From positions 124,001 through 188,000 of the forward strand of contig OZ006967.1 in the NCBI GenBank assembly GCA_963930955.1: a DNA stretch of 64,000 nt, written 5' to 3'. Both the position numbers and the translations under genes were made by a program. This DNA comes from Scatomonas sp963930955 (GTDB taxonomy: Bacteria > Bacillota > Clostridia > Lachnospirales > Lachnospiraceae). The notes beneath the pieces are model-generated. The model saw only the letters and a program-made list of their open reading frames with translations, was not told the origin of the DNA and made no database searches. How positions within the stretch are numbered: the first letter of the stretch is position 1; each line of letters starts with the position of its first letter. Positions 46,211-55,862 of the stretch are shown one piece after another.

Positions 46211-49200
46211 TTATTCTTCCGGATCTTCCGCTTCCGCGGGTTCTTCCATTTCTTCTTCCGGTTCCAGGTCAAGGATTTCCTCCTCTTCCTCCTCCGGTTC
46301 AGGGATTTCTTCTAATTCCTCCAGATCCTCCGGCTCTTCCTCCGGGAAGTCGGTATCCAGCTGAATATTGCTGTAGCACTTCATGCCGGTACCGGCAGGG
46401 ATCAGCTTACCGATCAGTACGTTTTCCTTCAGACCGATGAGATGGTCCACCTTTCCTTTGATGGCAGCCTCGGTAAGAACCTTGGTAGTCTCCTGGAAGG
46501 AAGCCGCAGACAGGAAGGAATCGGTTGCCAGAGAAGCCTTGGTAATACCCAGAAGGATCTGTTTGCCCTCCGCAGGCTGTTTTCCTTCGGCCTCCATATG
46601 TTTGTTGACATCCTCGTAGTCCAGCACGTTTACCATGGTTCCAGGCAGGAAATCCGTATCTCCGCTTTCCTCGATGCGGACCTTTTTCAGCATCTGGCGC
46701 ACAATCACCTCGATGTGCTTGTCGCTGATCTCCACACCCTGAAGACGGTATACTCTCTGCACCTCCCGGAGCATATAGTTCTGCACGTCCCTGACGCCTT
46801 TGATCCGCAGGATATCGTGGGGATTCACACTTCCCTCTGTCAGTTCGTCGCCGGCCTCCAGCACAGCTCCGTCCTGGATCTTGATCCTGGATCCATAGGG
46901 GATCAGATAGGTCTTGGATACGCCCTCTTCCTCATCGGTAACGGTGATCTCCCGTTTTTTCTTGGTATCCTTAATGGATGCCACGCCCTTGATCTCCGTA
47001 ATGATAGCAAGACCTTTCGGTTTCCGGGCCTCAAAAAGCTCCTCCACACGGGGAAGACCCTGGGTAATATCGCCGCCGGCCACGCCGCCGGTATGGAAGG
47101 TACGCATGGTCAGCTGGGTGCCGGGCTCGCCGATAGACTGAGCCGCGATGATTCCAACAGACTCGCCCACCTGCACTGCCTCGCCGGTGGCCATATTGGC
47201 GCCGTAGCACTTGGCGCAGATACCGATCCGGGAACGGCAGGTAAGGATGGTACGGATCTTCACCTTCTCCAGGGGATTTCCGTTTTCATCCACGCCCTCC
47301 TGGATGACTCTGGCCGCCCGCTTGGGAGTGATCATATGATTGGCTTTTACCAGGACATTGCCGTCTTTATCCGTAATGGTCTCTGCGGCAAACCTGCCGG
47401 TAATACGCTCCTGCAGAGATTCGATCTCTTCCTTTCCGTCAGCGAACTGGCGCACGTACATGCCCGGAATCTCCTCGCCCTCTGCCCGGCAGTCTGTTTC
47501 CCGGATGATCAGATCCTGGGAAACGTCCACCATACGGCGGGTCAGGTAACCGGAGTCCGCCGTACGAAGAGCCGTATCGGAAAGACCTTTTCTGGCTCCG
47601 TGGGCAGACATGAAATACTCCAGTACGTCCAGACCTTCACGGAAGTTGGATTTAATCGGCAACTCGATGGTATGACCGGTGGTATCCGCCATCAGGCCAC
47701 GCATACCGGCCAGCTGCTTGATCTGCTTATCGGAACCACGGGCTCCGGAATCGGCCATCATGAAAATATTGTTGTATTTATCCAGACCGGAAAGCAGGGC
47801 GTGGGTCAGCTCATCGTCCGTTTCCTTCCAGGTCTCCACGACCTCTTTGTAGCGCTCCTCATCGGTAATGAGGCCTCTCTTGTAGTTTCTGGTGATCTTG
47901 TCCACCGTATCCTGGGCTCTGGCAATCAGCTCCGGCTTCTGGGGCGGCACGGTCATATCTGAAATGGATACGGTCATGGCCGCTCTGGTGGAGTACTTGT
48001 AACCCATGGATTTAATATCATCCAGCACCTCGGCGGTCTTGGTGGCCCCGTGGGTATTGATGACTTTTTCCAGGATCTGCTTCAGCTGCTTCTTAGCTAC
48101 CAGGAAATCCACTTCCAGCTTCAGTTCGTTGCCGGGAATGCTCCGGTCCACAAATCCCAGATCCTGGGGCAGGATCTCGTTAAAGAGAAATCTTCCCAGA
48201 GTGGAGGTAACGGTTTCCGTTACAGGATTTCCCTCCTGATCCGTTCCCTGACGGCGCACATGAATGCTGGACTGCAGGGTGATATATCCGTTTTCATAGG
48301 CCAGGATGGCCTCATTTACATTCTTGTAAAAGCTTCCCTCTCCCTTGGCTCCGGGCCTTTCCTGGGTCAGGTAATAGATACCCAGCACCATATCCTGGGA
48401 GGGAACCGCCACCGGTCCTCCATCGGAAGGTTTCAGCAGGTTGTTGGGGGAAAGCAGCATAAACCGGCACTCCGCCTGAGCCTCTACGGACAGGGGAAGA
48501 TGCACAGCCATCTGGTCCCCATCGAAATCCGCGTTGAAGGCGGTACATACCAGGGGATGCAGCTTAATGGCCTTACCCTCTACCAGGATGGGCTCGAAAG
48601 CCTGGATTCCAAGGCGGTGCAGGGTAGGCGCACGGTTCAGCATAACCGGATGCTCCTTGATCACATCCTCCAGCACATCCCAGACCTCTGTCTGCAGCTT
48701 TTCCACCATCTTCTTGGCGTTTTTGATATTATGAGCAGTGCCGTTGGCCACCAGCTCTTTCATAACAAAGGGCTTAAACAGCTCAATGGCCATTTCCTTC
48801 GGCAGACCGCACTGGTAGATCTTCAGTTCCGGTCCTACCACGATAACGGAACGTCCGGAATAATCCACACGTTTGCCCAGCAGATTCTGACGGAACCGGC
48901 CGGATTTACCCTTCAGCATGTCGGACAGGGATTTCAGCGCCCGGTTTCCGGGACCGGTTACAGGACGTCCCCGGCGTCCGTTGTCGATCAGAGCGTCCAC
49001 CGCCTCCTGGAGCATACGTTTCTCGTTGCGGACAATGATATCCGGCGCTCCCAGTTCCAGCAGCCTTTTCAGACGGTTATTCCGGTTAATGATCCTTCTG
49101 TACAGATCGTTCAGGTCGGAAGTGGCGAAACGGCCGCCGTCCAGCTGCACCATAGGCCGCAGATCCGGAGGAATCACCGGGATCGCGTCCAGGACCATCC

Positions 49201-49900
49201 ACTCCGGACGGTTTCCGGACTCACGGAAAGCCTCCACTACTTCCATTCTTTTAATAATACGGGCTCTTTTCTGACCGGTGGCCTCCTTCAGAGCCGTGCG
49301 CAGCTCCTCGGACTCTTTTTCCAGATCAATGGCGCAGAGAAGCTCTTTGATCGCCTCCGCTCCCATGCCTACCCGGAAAGAATCCCCGTACTGCTCTCTG
49401 GCATCCTGATATTCCTTCTCGGAAAGAACCTGTTTATACTGCAGTCTGGTATCTCCCCCGTCCAGCACGATGTAGCTGGCGAAATAGAGCACCTTCTCCA
49501 GGGTTCTGGGAGAAAGATCCAGGATCAGTCCCATCCGGGAGGGGATTCCCTTGAAGTACCAGATATGGGAGACCGGCGCCGCCAGCTCGATATGGCCCAT
49601 GCGCTCACGGCGGACGGAGGATTTGGTCACCTCCACCCCGCAGCGGTCGCAGATCACGCCTTTGTAGCGGATTTTTTTATATTTTCCGCAGTGGCACTCC
49701 CAGTCCTTGGAGGGTCCGAAGATTCTCTCGCAGAACAGCCCGTCCTTCTCCGGCTTCAGCGTCCTGTAGTTAATGGTCTCCGGTTTTTTTACTTCCCCGT
49801 GGGACCACTCCCGGATCTTCTCCGGGGAGGCCAGGCCAATCCTGATGGCGTCAAAGGTCATCGGCTGGTAAGTCGTTTCTTTATTTACTGTTTCTGGCAT
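46211..49900 (-). CDS. rpoC: DNA-directed RNA polymerase beta' subunit
   Basis: The ATG at 49900 (MPETVNKETTYQPMTFDAIRIGLASP) follows GAAAGGGG, giving 1229 residues. Landmarks are the N-terminal zinc cluster (CHCGKYKKIRYKGVICDRCG), the catalytic NADFDGDQMAVH, the bridge and trigger regions, and the second zinc cluster CRSRIGICAKCYG. The last 45 residues are an extremely acidic Glu/Pro/Asp tail beyond the conserved core. That tail is a lineage-specific feature rather than part of the catalytic enzyme. It follows rpoB by 41 bp. Confidence 0.98.
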   Translation of the reverse strand: MPETVNKETTYQPMTFDAIRIGLASPEKIREWSHGEVKKPETINYRTLKPEKDGLFCERIFGPSKDWECHCGKYKKIRYKGVICDRCGVEVTKSSVRRERMGHIELAAPVSHIWYFKGIPSRMGLILDLSPRTLEKVLYFASYIVLDGGDTRLQYKQVLSEKEYQDAREQYGDSFRVGMGAEAIKELLCAIDLEKESEELRTALKEATGQKRARIIKRMEVVEAFRESGNRPEWMVLDAIPVIPPDLRPMVQLDGGRFATSDLNDLYRRIINRNNRLKRLLELGAPDIIVRNEKRMLQEAVDALIDNGRRGRPVTGPGNRALKSLSDMLKGKSGRFRQNLLGKRVDYSGRSVIVVGPELKIYQCGLPKEMAIELFKPFVMKELVANGTAHNIKNAKKMVEKLQTEVWDVLEDVIKEHPVMLNRAPTLHRLGIQAFEPILVEGKAIKLHPLVCTAFNADFDGDQMAVHLPLSVEAQAECRFMLLSPNNLLKPSDGGPVAVPSQDMVLGIYYLTQERPGAKGEGSFYKNVNEAILAYENGYITLQSSIHVRRQGTDQEGNPVTETVTSTLGRFLFNEILPQDLGFVDRSIPGNELKLEVDFLVAKKQLKQILEKVINTHGATKTAEVLDDIKSMGYKYSTRAAMTVSISDMTVPPQKPELIARAQDTVDKITRNYKRGLITDEERYKEVVETWKETDDELTHALLSGLDKYNNIFMMADSGARGSDKQIKQLAGMRGLMADTTGHTIELPIKSNFREGLDVLEYFMSAHGARKGLSDTALRTADSGYLTRRMVDVSQDLIIRETDCRAEGEEIPGMYVRQFADGKEEIESLQERITGRFAAETITDKDGNVLVKANHMITPKRAARVIQEGVDENGNPLEKVKIRTILTCRSRIGICAKCYGANMATGEAVQVGESVGIIAAQSIGEPGTQLTMRTFHTGGVAGGDITQGLPRVEELFEARKPKGLAIITEIKGVASIKDTKKKREITVTDEEEGVSKTYLIPYGSRIKIQDGAVLEAGDELTEGSVNPHDILRIKGVRDVQNYMLREVQRVYRLQGVEISDKHIEVIVRQMLKKVRIEESGDTDFLPGTMVNVLDYEDVNKHMEAEGKQPAEGKQILLGITKASLATDSFLSAASFQETTKVLTEAAIKGKVDHLIGLKENVLIGKLIPAGTGMKCYSNIQLDTDFPEEEPEDLEELEEIPEPEEEEEEILDLEPEEEMEEPAEAEDPEE

Positions 49901-49941
49901 TTGATTACCCCTTTCCATTCGATGTAAACGTACCCTCTCAC

Positions 49942-52900
49942 TTATTCTTCTGCGTCGTCAAAGGAATCGCTTAACTCCTCCATAAAGTCTTCTTCATTGT
50001 CCTCGCCGCTCTCATCGATGTCGATCAGTTCTTCGCCGTCAAATTCCTGTTTTCCGAAGCCGTATTCACCGAAGGATTCCTCATCCTCCTTATTGGAATA
50101 GCGGTCTCCCTCCATAATAGCGTGCAGATCCGTATCCCCGTAATCTACAGACTCCATGATCTCTACTTCTGTGTTGTCCTCCCGCAGAACTCTCACATCC
50201 AGACCCAGAGACTGCAGCTCCTTCAGCAGAACCTTGAAGGATTCCGGGATACCTGCTTCCGGAATGTTCTCGCCCTTGATAATCGCTTCATAGGTTTTCA
50301 CACGGCCCACCACATCATCGGACTTCACAGTCAGGATCTCCTGCAGGGTATAGGATGCGCCGTAGGCCTCCAGAGCCCATACCTCCATCTCTCCGAAACG
50401 CTGGCCGCCGAACTGAGCCTTACCGCCCAGAGGCTGCTGGGTAACCAGAGAGTAGGGGCCGGTAGAACGGGCGTGGATCTTATCGTCTACCAGGTGGTGC
50501 AGTTTCAGATAATGCATATGGCCGATGGTAGTAGGACTGTCGAAATATTCGCCGGTCCTTCCGTCCCGGAGCAGTACTTTTCCGTCTGCATGGATGGGAA
50601 CGCCTTTCCACAAAGCTCTGTGGTCCTTGTGCTCATCCAGATACTGGTACACTTCCGGAAGCAGTTCCTCTTTATGCTTGGCGCTAAACTCATCCCACTC
50701 CATATTTACGTAATCGTTGGCCAGTTCCAGGGTCTCCTGGATATCAATCTCGTTGGCTCCGTCAAAGACCGGGGTGGAGATATTGAAGCCCAGAGCTTTG
50801 GCAGCCAGGCTCAGATGGATCTCCAGCACCTGTCCGATATTCATACGGGAAGGCACGCCCAGGGGGTTCAGCACAATATCCAGGGGACGCCCGTTGGGCA
50901 GGAAGGGCATATCCTCTACCGGCAGCACCCGGGAAACTACACCCTTGTTTCCGTGACGGCCGGCCATCTTATCTCCCACAGAGATTTTTCTCTTCTGGGC
51001 GATATAAATGCGCACCGCCTCGTTGACGCCGGGAGACAGCTCATCGCCGTTTTCCCTGGTAAATACCTTAGCGTCCACTACAATTCCATACTCGCCGTGA
51101 GGCACCTTCAGGGAAGTATCCCGGACTTCCCGGGCCTTCTCGCCGAAAATAGCTCTCAGCAGTCTCTCCTCCGCGGTAAGCTCTGTCTCGCCCTTGGGCG
51201 TAACCTTGCCTACCAGGATATCTCCCGCACGGACCTCGGCCCCAATGCGGATAATGCCTCTTTCATCCAGATCCTTCAGGGCATCGTCGCCCACTCCGGG
51301 AACGTCCTTGGTGATCTCTTCCGGTCCCAGTTTTGTATCACGGGCTTCCGCCTCATATTCTTCTATATGAATGGAGGTGTATACATCCTCCTGTACCAGC
51401 CGCTCGCTGAGCAGCACCGCATCCTCATAGTTATAGCCTTCCCAGGTCATGAAACCGATCAGCGGGTTCTTGCCCAGGGCCAGCTCTCCATTGTCTGTAG
51501 AGGGACCGTCGGCGATCACATCCCCGGCTTCCACATGATCCCCTTTATTGACAATGGGTCTCTGATTATAGCAGTTGCTCTGGTTGCTGCGCATGAATTT
51601 GGTCAGATGGTACACATCCTTGGTGCCATCATCGTTGGCCATGCGGATTTCCTTGGAGGCTGCGTAGGTAATGGTTCCGGATTTCTTCGCCACCACGCAG
51701 ACACCGGAGTCCACCGCTGCCTTGGCCTCAATACCGGTGCCTACCACAGGGGCCTCGGTAAACAGCAGCGGCACTGCCTGACGCTGCATGTTGGAACCCA
51801 TCAGAGCCCGGTTGGCGTCGTCGTTCTGCAGGAAGGGGATCAGGGCCGTAGCCACTGAGAATACCATTTTGGGAGACACGTCCATATAATCGAACATCTG
51901 TCTCTCATACTCCTGGGTCTCATCTCTGTACCGTCCGGATACATTCTTGTGAATAAAATGTCCGTCCGCATCCAGGGGCTCGTTGGCCTGGGCTACATGG
52001 TAGTTATCCTCTTCGTCCGCAGTCATGTACACAACTTCGTCCGTAACCCTGGGGTTCTTAGGATCAGTCTTGTCGATCTTCCGGTAGGGAGCCTCCACGA
52101 ATCCGTACTGGTTGATCCGGGCGTAGGAAGCCAGGGAGTTGATCAGACCGATGTTAGGACCTTCCGGGGTCTCAATGGGGCACATTCTTCCATAATGGGA
52201 ATAATGTACGTCACGGACCTCGAATCCGGCACGGTCACGGGACAGACCGCCGGGGCCCAGGGCGGAAAGACGTCTCTTGTGGGTCAGCTCTCCTAAGGGG
52301 TTGTTCTGATCCATGAACTGAGACAGCTGGGAAGATCCAAAGAACTCTTTCACCGCCGCGGTCACGGGCTTAATATTGATCAGAGACTGGGGGGAGATAC
52401 CCTCCAGATCCTGGGTAGTCATTCTCTCACGCACCACTCTTTCCAGACGGGAAAGACCAATGCGGTACTGATTCTGGAGCAGCTCGCCTACGGCGCGGAT
52501 CCGGCGGTTGCCCAGATGATCGATATCATCGTCATTGCCGATTCCGTACTCCAGATGCATATTATAATTAATAGAAGCAAAGATATCGTCTTTCGTAATA
52601 TGTTTCGGGATCAGATCGTGGATCTGGCGGCGGATCTCCTCCTTAATCTCCTCCAGATCGGTGTGCTCCTCCAGGATCTTCTCCAGAACCGGATAGTAAA
52701 CCTCCTCCGTCACATGGACTTCTCCCGGATCCACATCCACCCAGCGGGTAATATCCACCATCATATTGGAAAGAACTTTGATCTTTCTTCCCTCTTCGCT
52801 CTCCAGCCATACGTAGGGAACCGCCGCGTACTGAATATCATCCGCCAGCTCCCGGCTCACCTTGGTTCCCTTGTCCGCCAGGATCTCACCGGTGGAGGGA

Positions 52901-53799
52901 TTTACCACATCCTCCGCCAGCACATGGCCTTTCAGGCGGTTCCGGAAAGACAGCTTCTTGTTGAATTTATACCGGCCTACTTTTGCCAGATCGTAGCGTC
53001 GGGGATCAAAGAACATGGCGTTGATAAGGCTCTCCGCGCTTTCCACTGCCAGGGGCTCGCCGGGACGGATCTTTTTGTACAGCTCCAGCAGACCCTCCTG
53101 GTAATTGGTGGCCACATCCTTGGTAAAGCTGGCCAGGATCTTGGGTTCCTCTCCGAAAAGCTCCACGATCTCCGCGTTGCTTCCCACGCCCAGCGCACGG
53201 ATCAGCACCGTAATGGGAACCTTGCGGGTCCGGTCCACCCGAACATAAAATACATCATTGGAATCCGTTTCGTACTCCAGCCAGGCGCCCCGGTTGGGGA
53301 TCACCGTACAGGAATACAGTTTTTTGCCCAGCTTGTCGTGGGCAATGGCATAGTAAATGCCGGGAGAACGAACCAGCTGGCTGACGATTACACGCTCCGC
53401 GCCGTTGATCACAAAGGTGCCGGTGGCGGTCATCAGGGGAAGATCTCCCATAAAGATCTCATGCTCGCTGATCTCGTCCTTTTCCTTATTATATAGTCTT
53501 ACTTTCACTTTCAGCGGGGCGGCATAAGTGGCATCTCGCTGCTTGCACTCTTCGATGGAATACTTCACGTCGTCTTCACACAGCGTAAAGTCTACAAATT
53601 CCAGACTGAGTTTTCCACCATAATCCTCAATCGGAGAGATGTCATCAAAGACTTCTTTCAGGCCCTCATTCAGAAACCAGTTATAGGAATCTTTCTGGAC
53701 CTCTATCAAGTTGGGCATTTCCAAAACTTCTTTTTGTCTCTGGTAACTCATTCGCATACTTTTTCCGCTGGCAATCGGACGTATTCTGTTTTTCTCCAT
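49942..53799 (-). CDS. rpoB: DNA-directed RNA polymerase beta subunit
   Basis: The ATG at 53799 (MEKNRIRPIASGKSMRMSYQRQKEVLEMPNLIEVQ) follows AGGGGTGA, giving 1285 residues. The rifampicin-pocket cluster FFGSSQLSQFMDQNNPLGELTHKRRLSALGPGGLSRDRAGF has the usual residues. The SDKMAGRHGNKGVVS-like segment (VGDKMAGRHGNKGVVSRV) and the C-terminal clamp region follow. The C-terminus is acidic. It is not preceded by rplL as is usual; a strong promoter of its own lies at 53912-53940. Confidence 0.98.
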   Translation of the reverse strand: MEKNRIRPIASGKSMRMSYQRQKEVLEMPNLIEVQKDSYNWFLNEGLKEVFDDISPIEDYGGKLSLEFVDFTLCEDDVKYSIEECKQRDATYAAPLKVKVRLYNKEKDEISEHEIFMGDLPLMTATGTFVINGAERVIVSQLVRSPGIYYAIAHDKLGKKLYSCTVIPNRGAWLEYETDSNDVFYVRVDRTRKVPITVLIRALGVGSNAEIVELFGEEPKILASFTKDVATNYQEGLLELYKKIRPGEPLAVESAESLINAMFFDPRRYDLAKVGRYKFNKKLSFRNRLKGHVLAEDVVNPSTGEILADKGTKVSRELADDIQYAAVPYVWLESEEGRKIKVLSNMMVDITRWVDVDPGEVHVTEEVYYPVLEKILEEHTDLEEIKEEIRRQIHDLIPKHITKDDIFASINYNMHLEYGIGNDDDIDHLGNRRIRAVGELLQNQYRIGLSRLERVVRERMTTQDLEGISPQSLINIKPVTAAVKEFFGSSQLSQFMDQNNPLGELTHKRRLSALGPGGLSRDRAGFEVRDVHYSHYGRMCPIETPEGPNIGLINSLASYARINQYGFVEAPYRKIDKTDPKNPRVTDEVVYMTADEEDNYHVAQANEPLDADGHFIHKNVSGRYRDETQEYERQMFDYMDVSPKMVFSVATALIPFLQNDDANRALMGSNMQRQAVPLLFTEAPVVGTGIEAKAAVDSGVCVVAKKSGTITYAASKEIRMANDDGTKDVYHLTKFMRSNQSNCYNQRPIVNKGDHVEAGDVIADGPSTDNGELALGKNPLIGFMTWEGYNYEDAVLLSERLVQEDVYTSIHIEEYEAEARDTKLGPEEITKDVPGVGDDALKDLDERGIIRIGAEVRAGDILVGKVTPKGETELTAEERLLRAIFGEKAREVRDTSLKVPHGEYGIVVDAKVFTRENGDELSPGVNEAVRIYIAQKRKISVGDKMAGRHGNKGVVSRVLPVEDMPFLPNGRPLDIVLNPLGVPSRMNIGQVLEIHLSLAAKALGFNISTPVFDGANEIDIQETLELANDYVNMEWDEFSAKHKEELLPEVYQYLDEHKDHRALWKGVPIHADGKVLLRDGRTGEYFDSPTTIGHMHYLKLHHLVDDKIHARSTGPYSLVTQQPLGGKAQFGGQRFGEMEVWALEAYGASYTLQEILTVKSDDVVGRVKTYEAIIKGENIPEAGIPESFKVLLKELQSLGLDVRVLREDNTEVEIMESVDYGDTDLHAIMEGDRYSNKEDEESFGEYGFGKQEFDGEELIDIDESGEDNEEDFMEELSDSFDDAEE

Positions 53800-53911
53800 T
53801 GACGTTTCACCCCTTGTGTGTATAATATTTATTAGGAAGACAAAGCTTTTCCTTATTTTTTCCTGAGAAAATAAGGGAATAGGCATATCTTGCCATAATA
53901 GTGCATTTTTT

Positions 53912-53940
53912 ACTGTAGCATATATTTTCAAGAGTGTCAA
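53912..53940 (-). promoter_or_regulatory. Promoter of rpoBC
   Basis: TTGACA (53935-53940) and TACAGT (53912-53917) on the minus strand with a 17-bp spacer. A CCTTATTTT/AAAATAAGG hairpin (53848-53875) lies in the 105-base leader. Confidence 0.82.
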
Positions 53941-54030
53941 TCAAATTTTTTTGAAATTTCATGTATTTTTTGAAATACACAAAAGCGGGCCGCCGGTCTT
54001 TTTTCATCCCCGGCCTCATACTTTCCATTT

Positions 54031-54057
54031 AGATCCGTATGCATCGGATCTTTTTTT
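54031..54057 (+). terminator. Orphan plus-strand terminator between rpoB and the RpiR gene
   Basis: AGATCCG and CGGATCT (54031-54037, 54045-54051) form a 7-bp stem followed by TTTTTT in plus orientation. No plus-strand gene lies upstream. The rest of 53941-54110 holds no gene. Confidence 0.6.
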
Positions 54058-54104
54058 ATCTCGCATCCCGCACCCCCTTTAATCCGCACTGTTTCCACCC
54101 GCAT

Positions 54105-54154
54105 AAAAAGGGGCGTTGCTCCATAGACGAATGACTCATCTACGGAGCAACGCC
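54105..54154 (-). terminator. Terminator of the RpiR-PHP-ECF unit (long hairpin)
   Basis: On the minus strand GGCGTTGCTCCGTAGATGA pairs with TCGTCTATGGAGCAACGCC, followed by CCTTTTTAT. It is the most regular member of the four-hairpin family. Confidence 0.87.
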
Positions 54155-54190
54155 TCTCCTGTCTGCGGATCCCTCTCTCCCAGGGCCGGC

Positions 54191-55006
54191 TTACCGGAAA
54201 CGTTTTTTCAGTTTTTGGAGCCGGTCCAGTTTTTTGCCGGATTCCGCCCCCAGCCTCCGGGACAGAGACACCACCAGAGCGTCCGCCACTGCGGCGGCAG
54301 CCGCGGAAGAATGGTACTCCTGTTCTTCGCCCCGGTAGACGAAGAGATTCAGATCCGCCCTTTCTTCCTGAGGGATATAGCGGCGGCTTACAAAAGCCAA
54401 GGTCTGATATCCCGCTTCCCTCCGGTACTCCAGGATGGCCCGTCCCTCTGAAGACACTTTGGAAAAGCTGAACATGACCACCAGATCTCCCGTCTCCGCC
54501 TGAGAAAGACCCTCGAAGATCTCCGAGCCTCCGGAAGGGATCAGCGACGCCTGGATTCCCAGCCGGCGCAGCCGGAACTGGAGCAGAGCGGCCAAAGCTC
54601 CCGAAGCGTTTTTCCCATGGAGAAAGACCCGGCGGGCGGAGGCCAGGGCCTCCACGGTCCGGCAGAACTCCTCCCGGTCCAGACCTTCCATGGTTTTTTC
54701 CAGATACAGCTGCTGGCGCTTCAGCCAGCTTTCCGGAAACTCATCGTCCTCTCCCAGGAGGGTACCGGCCAATTTGGCCGCCGGCCCCTGCACAGCCGCC
54801 TGTTCCATCACCACTTTCTTCAGTTCTTTAAAATCGCTGCAGCCCACATGTCGGGCAAACCGGGACACGGTGGCTTCGGAAACCTGCAGTGCCTCCGACA
54901 GCTGGGTAATGCCCATAAAAAGGAAAGCCTCTGTATTAGAGGAAATAAATTCAGCGATCCTGTGCTCTGTTTTAGTAAGTTCCTGCTGCAGAGCGGGAAA
55001 ACTCAT
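54191..55006 (-). CDS. MurR/RpiR-family transcriptional regulator
   Basis: The ATG at 55006 (MSFPALQQELTKTEHRIAEFI) is favoured by a GGAG site seven bases upstream; an ATG six bases earlier is the alternative. The 271-residue protein has an HTH_6 domain (GITQLSEALQVSEATVSRFARHVGCSDFKELKKVV) and a SIS sugar-isomerase domain (VFLHGKNASGALAALLQFRL, SGGSEIFEGLSQAETGDLVVMFSFSK). RpiR proteins sense phosphosugars. It overlaps the end of the PHP gene by about 35 bases, so the two are coupled and probably concern the same sugar-linked pathway. Confidence 0.86.
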   Translation of the reverse strand: MSFPALQQELTKTEHRIAEFISSNTEAFLFMGITQLSEALQVSEATVSRFARHVGCSDFKELKKVVMEQAAVQGPAAKLAGTLLGEDDEFPESWLKRQQLYLEKTMEGLDREEFCRTVEALASARRVFLHGKNASGALAALLQFRLRRLGIQASLIPSGGSEIFEGLSQAETGDLVVMFSFSKVSSEGRAILEYRREAGYQTLAFVSRRYIPQEERADLNLFVYRGEEQEYHSSAAAAAVADALVVSLSRRLGAESGKKLDRLQKLKKRFR

Positions 55007-55844
55007 AGTCATGCTCCATAAACTCCTTTGCCAGAAATTCCGCGGATGTGGGCTCCGGTTTCTTTCCCAGAAGCACGGAGACGTAATCCCCTCCCAGGGC
55101 ATGGATCTCCTTCAGGGACCGTTTCAGCAGGGCCGCCGTCTTCACCCGGAAAGCCGCCTCGGGATGAATCTCCACCTGGTAGCGGCCGGCTGCCATCTCC
55201 CTGGCCAGTTCCCCGAAGGTGCAGCACTCCCGCAGGAAAGCCGTACGGATGCAGCCGTACTGCACTGCCTGGTGGGTATCGCTTCCGGCCACCACCGGCC
55301 GGCGCAGCCGCTCCCCCAGTTCCCGGGTCAGCCGCTCCGCCCGTTCCCGGTCCTCTGCCACGTCTTTGCCGTTAAGATCCAAAAAATCAAACCCTCTTAG
55401 CACGCTTTCCGGAAGCTCCGGAATATGCCCCCCCGCCCGGAAGGGATGCCCCGCTCCGATGAGCACCGGGTACTGGCGGAACATTTCCAGCAGTTCCTTC
55501 GCCGGAAGGAAACGCCCCTTCCCCTTGCGGGGCTCCAGCCGCAGATTCAACTCCAGTATAGCATCCAGGGGCCCGATGGTCAAAACGTGCCCGCCCTCGG
55601 CAATATCGGTCTCCATGCCTGGAAAGATCCGCAGGCCGTCTTTCAGGAAGGTATCTCCTTCCCGGTCACAGCTTCCGGCTATATACCGGTACAGCTCCCG
55701 AAAATTCATGGTGTTAAAATGCTCCGTCAGGCAGATGGCGTCCAGCCCGGCATTTTTTGCCTCTCCCAGGAGCCAGTCTGTATACTCCGTGGAAAAAGGC
55801 AGGTACTTGGCCAGTTTTCCATGCGTGTGAAAGTCCAGATTCAT
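54972..55844 (-). CDS. PHP-domain metal-dependent phosphoesterase-like protein
   Basis: The 290-residue protein has the PHP metal-site motifs in order: NLDFHTHGK, CLTEHFNTMN, PGMETDIAEGGHVL, IGAGHPFRAGG, and VAGSDTHQA. Members hydrolyse phosphoesters such as nucleotide, histidinol or cyclic phosphates. No specific substrate can be assigned. It sits between EcfT and RpiR in a run of overlapping or tightly spaced genes, so it probably processes the transported compound. GGAGG-type sites precede the ATG. Confidence 0.85.
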   Translation of the reverse strand: MNLDFHTHGKLAKYLPFSTEYTDWLLGEAKNAGLDAICLTEHFNTMNFRELYRYIAGSCDREGDTFLKDGLRIFPGMETDIAEGGHVLTIGPLDAILELNLRLEPRKGKGRFLPAKELLEMFRQYPVLIGAGHPFRAGGHIPELPESVLRGFDFLDLNGKDVAEDRERAERLTRELGERLRRPVVAGSDTHQAVQYGCIRTAFLRECCTFGELAREMAAGRYQVEIHPEAAFRVKTAALLKRSLKEIHALGGDYVSVLLGKKPEPTSAEFLAKEFMEHDYEFSRSAAGTY

Positions 55845-55862
55845 ATCCTTTTCCTCCTCCCC

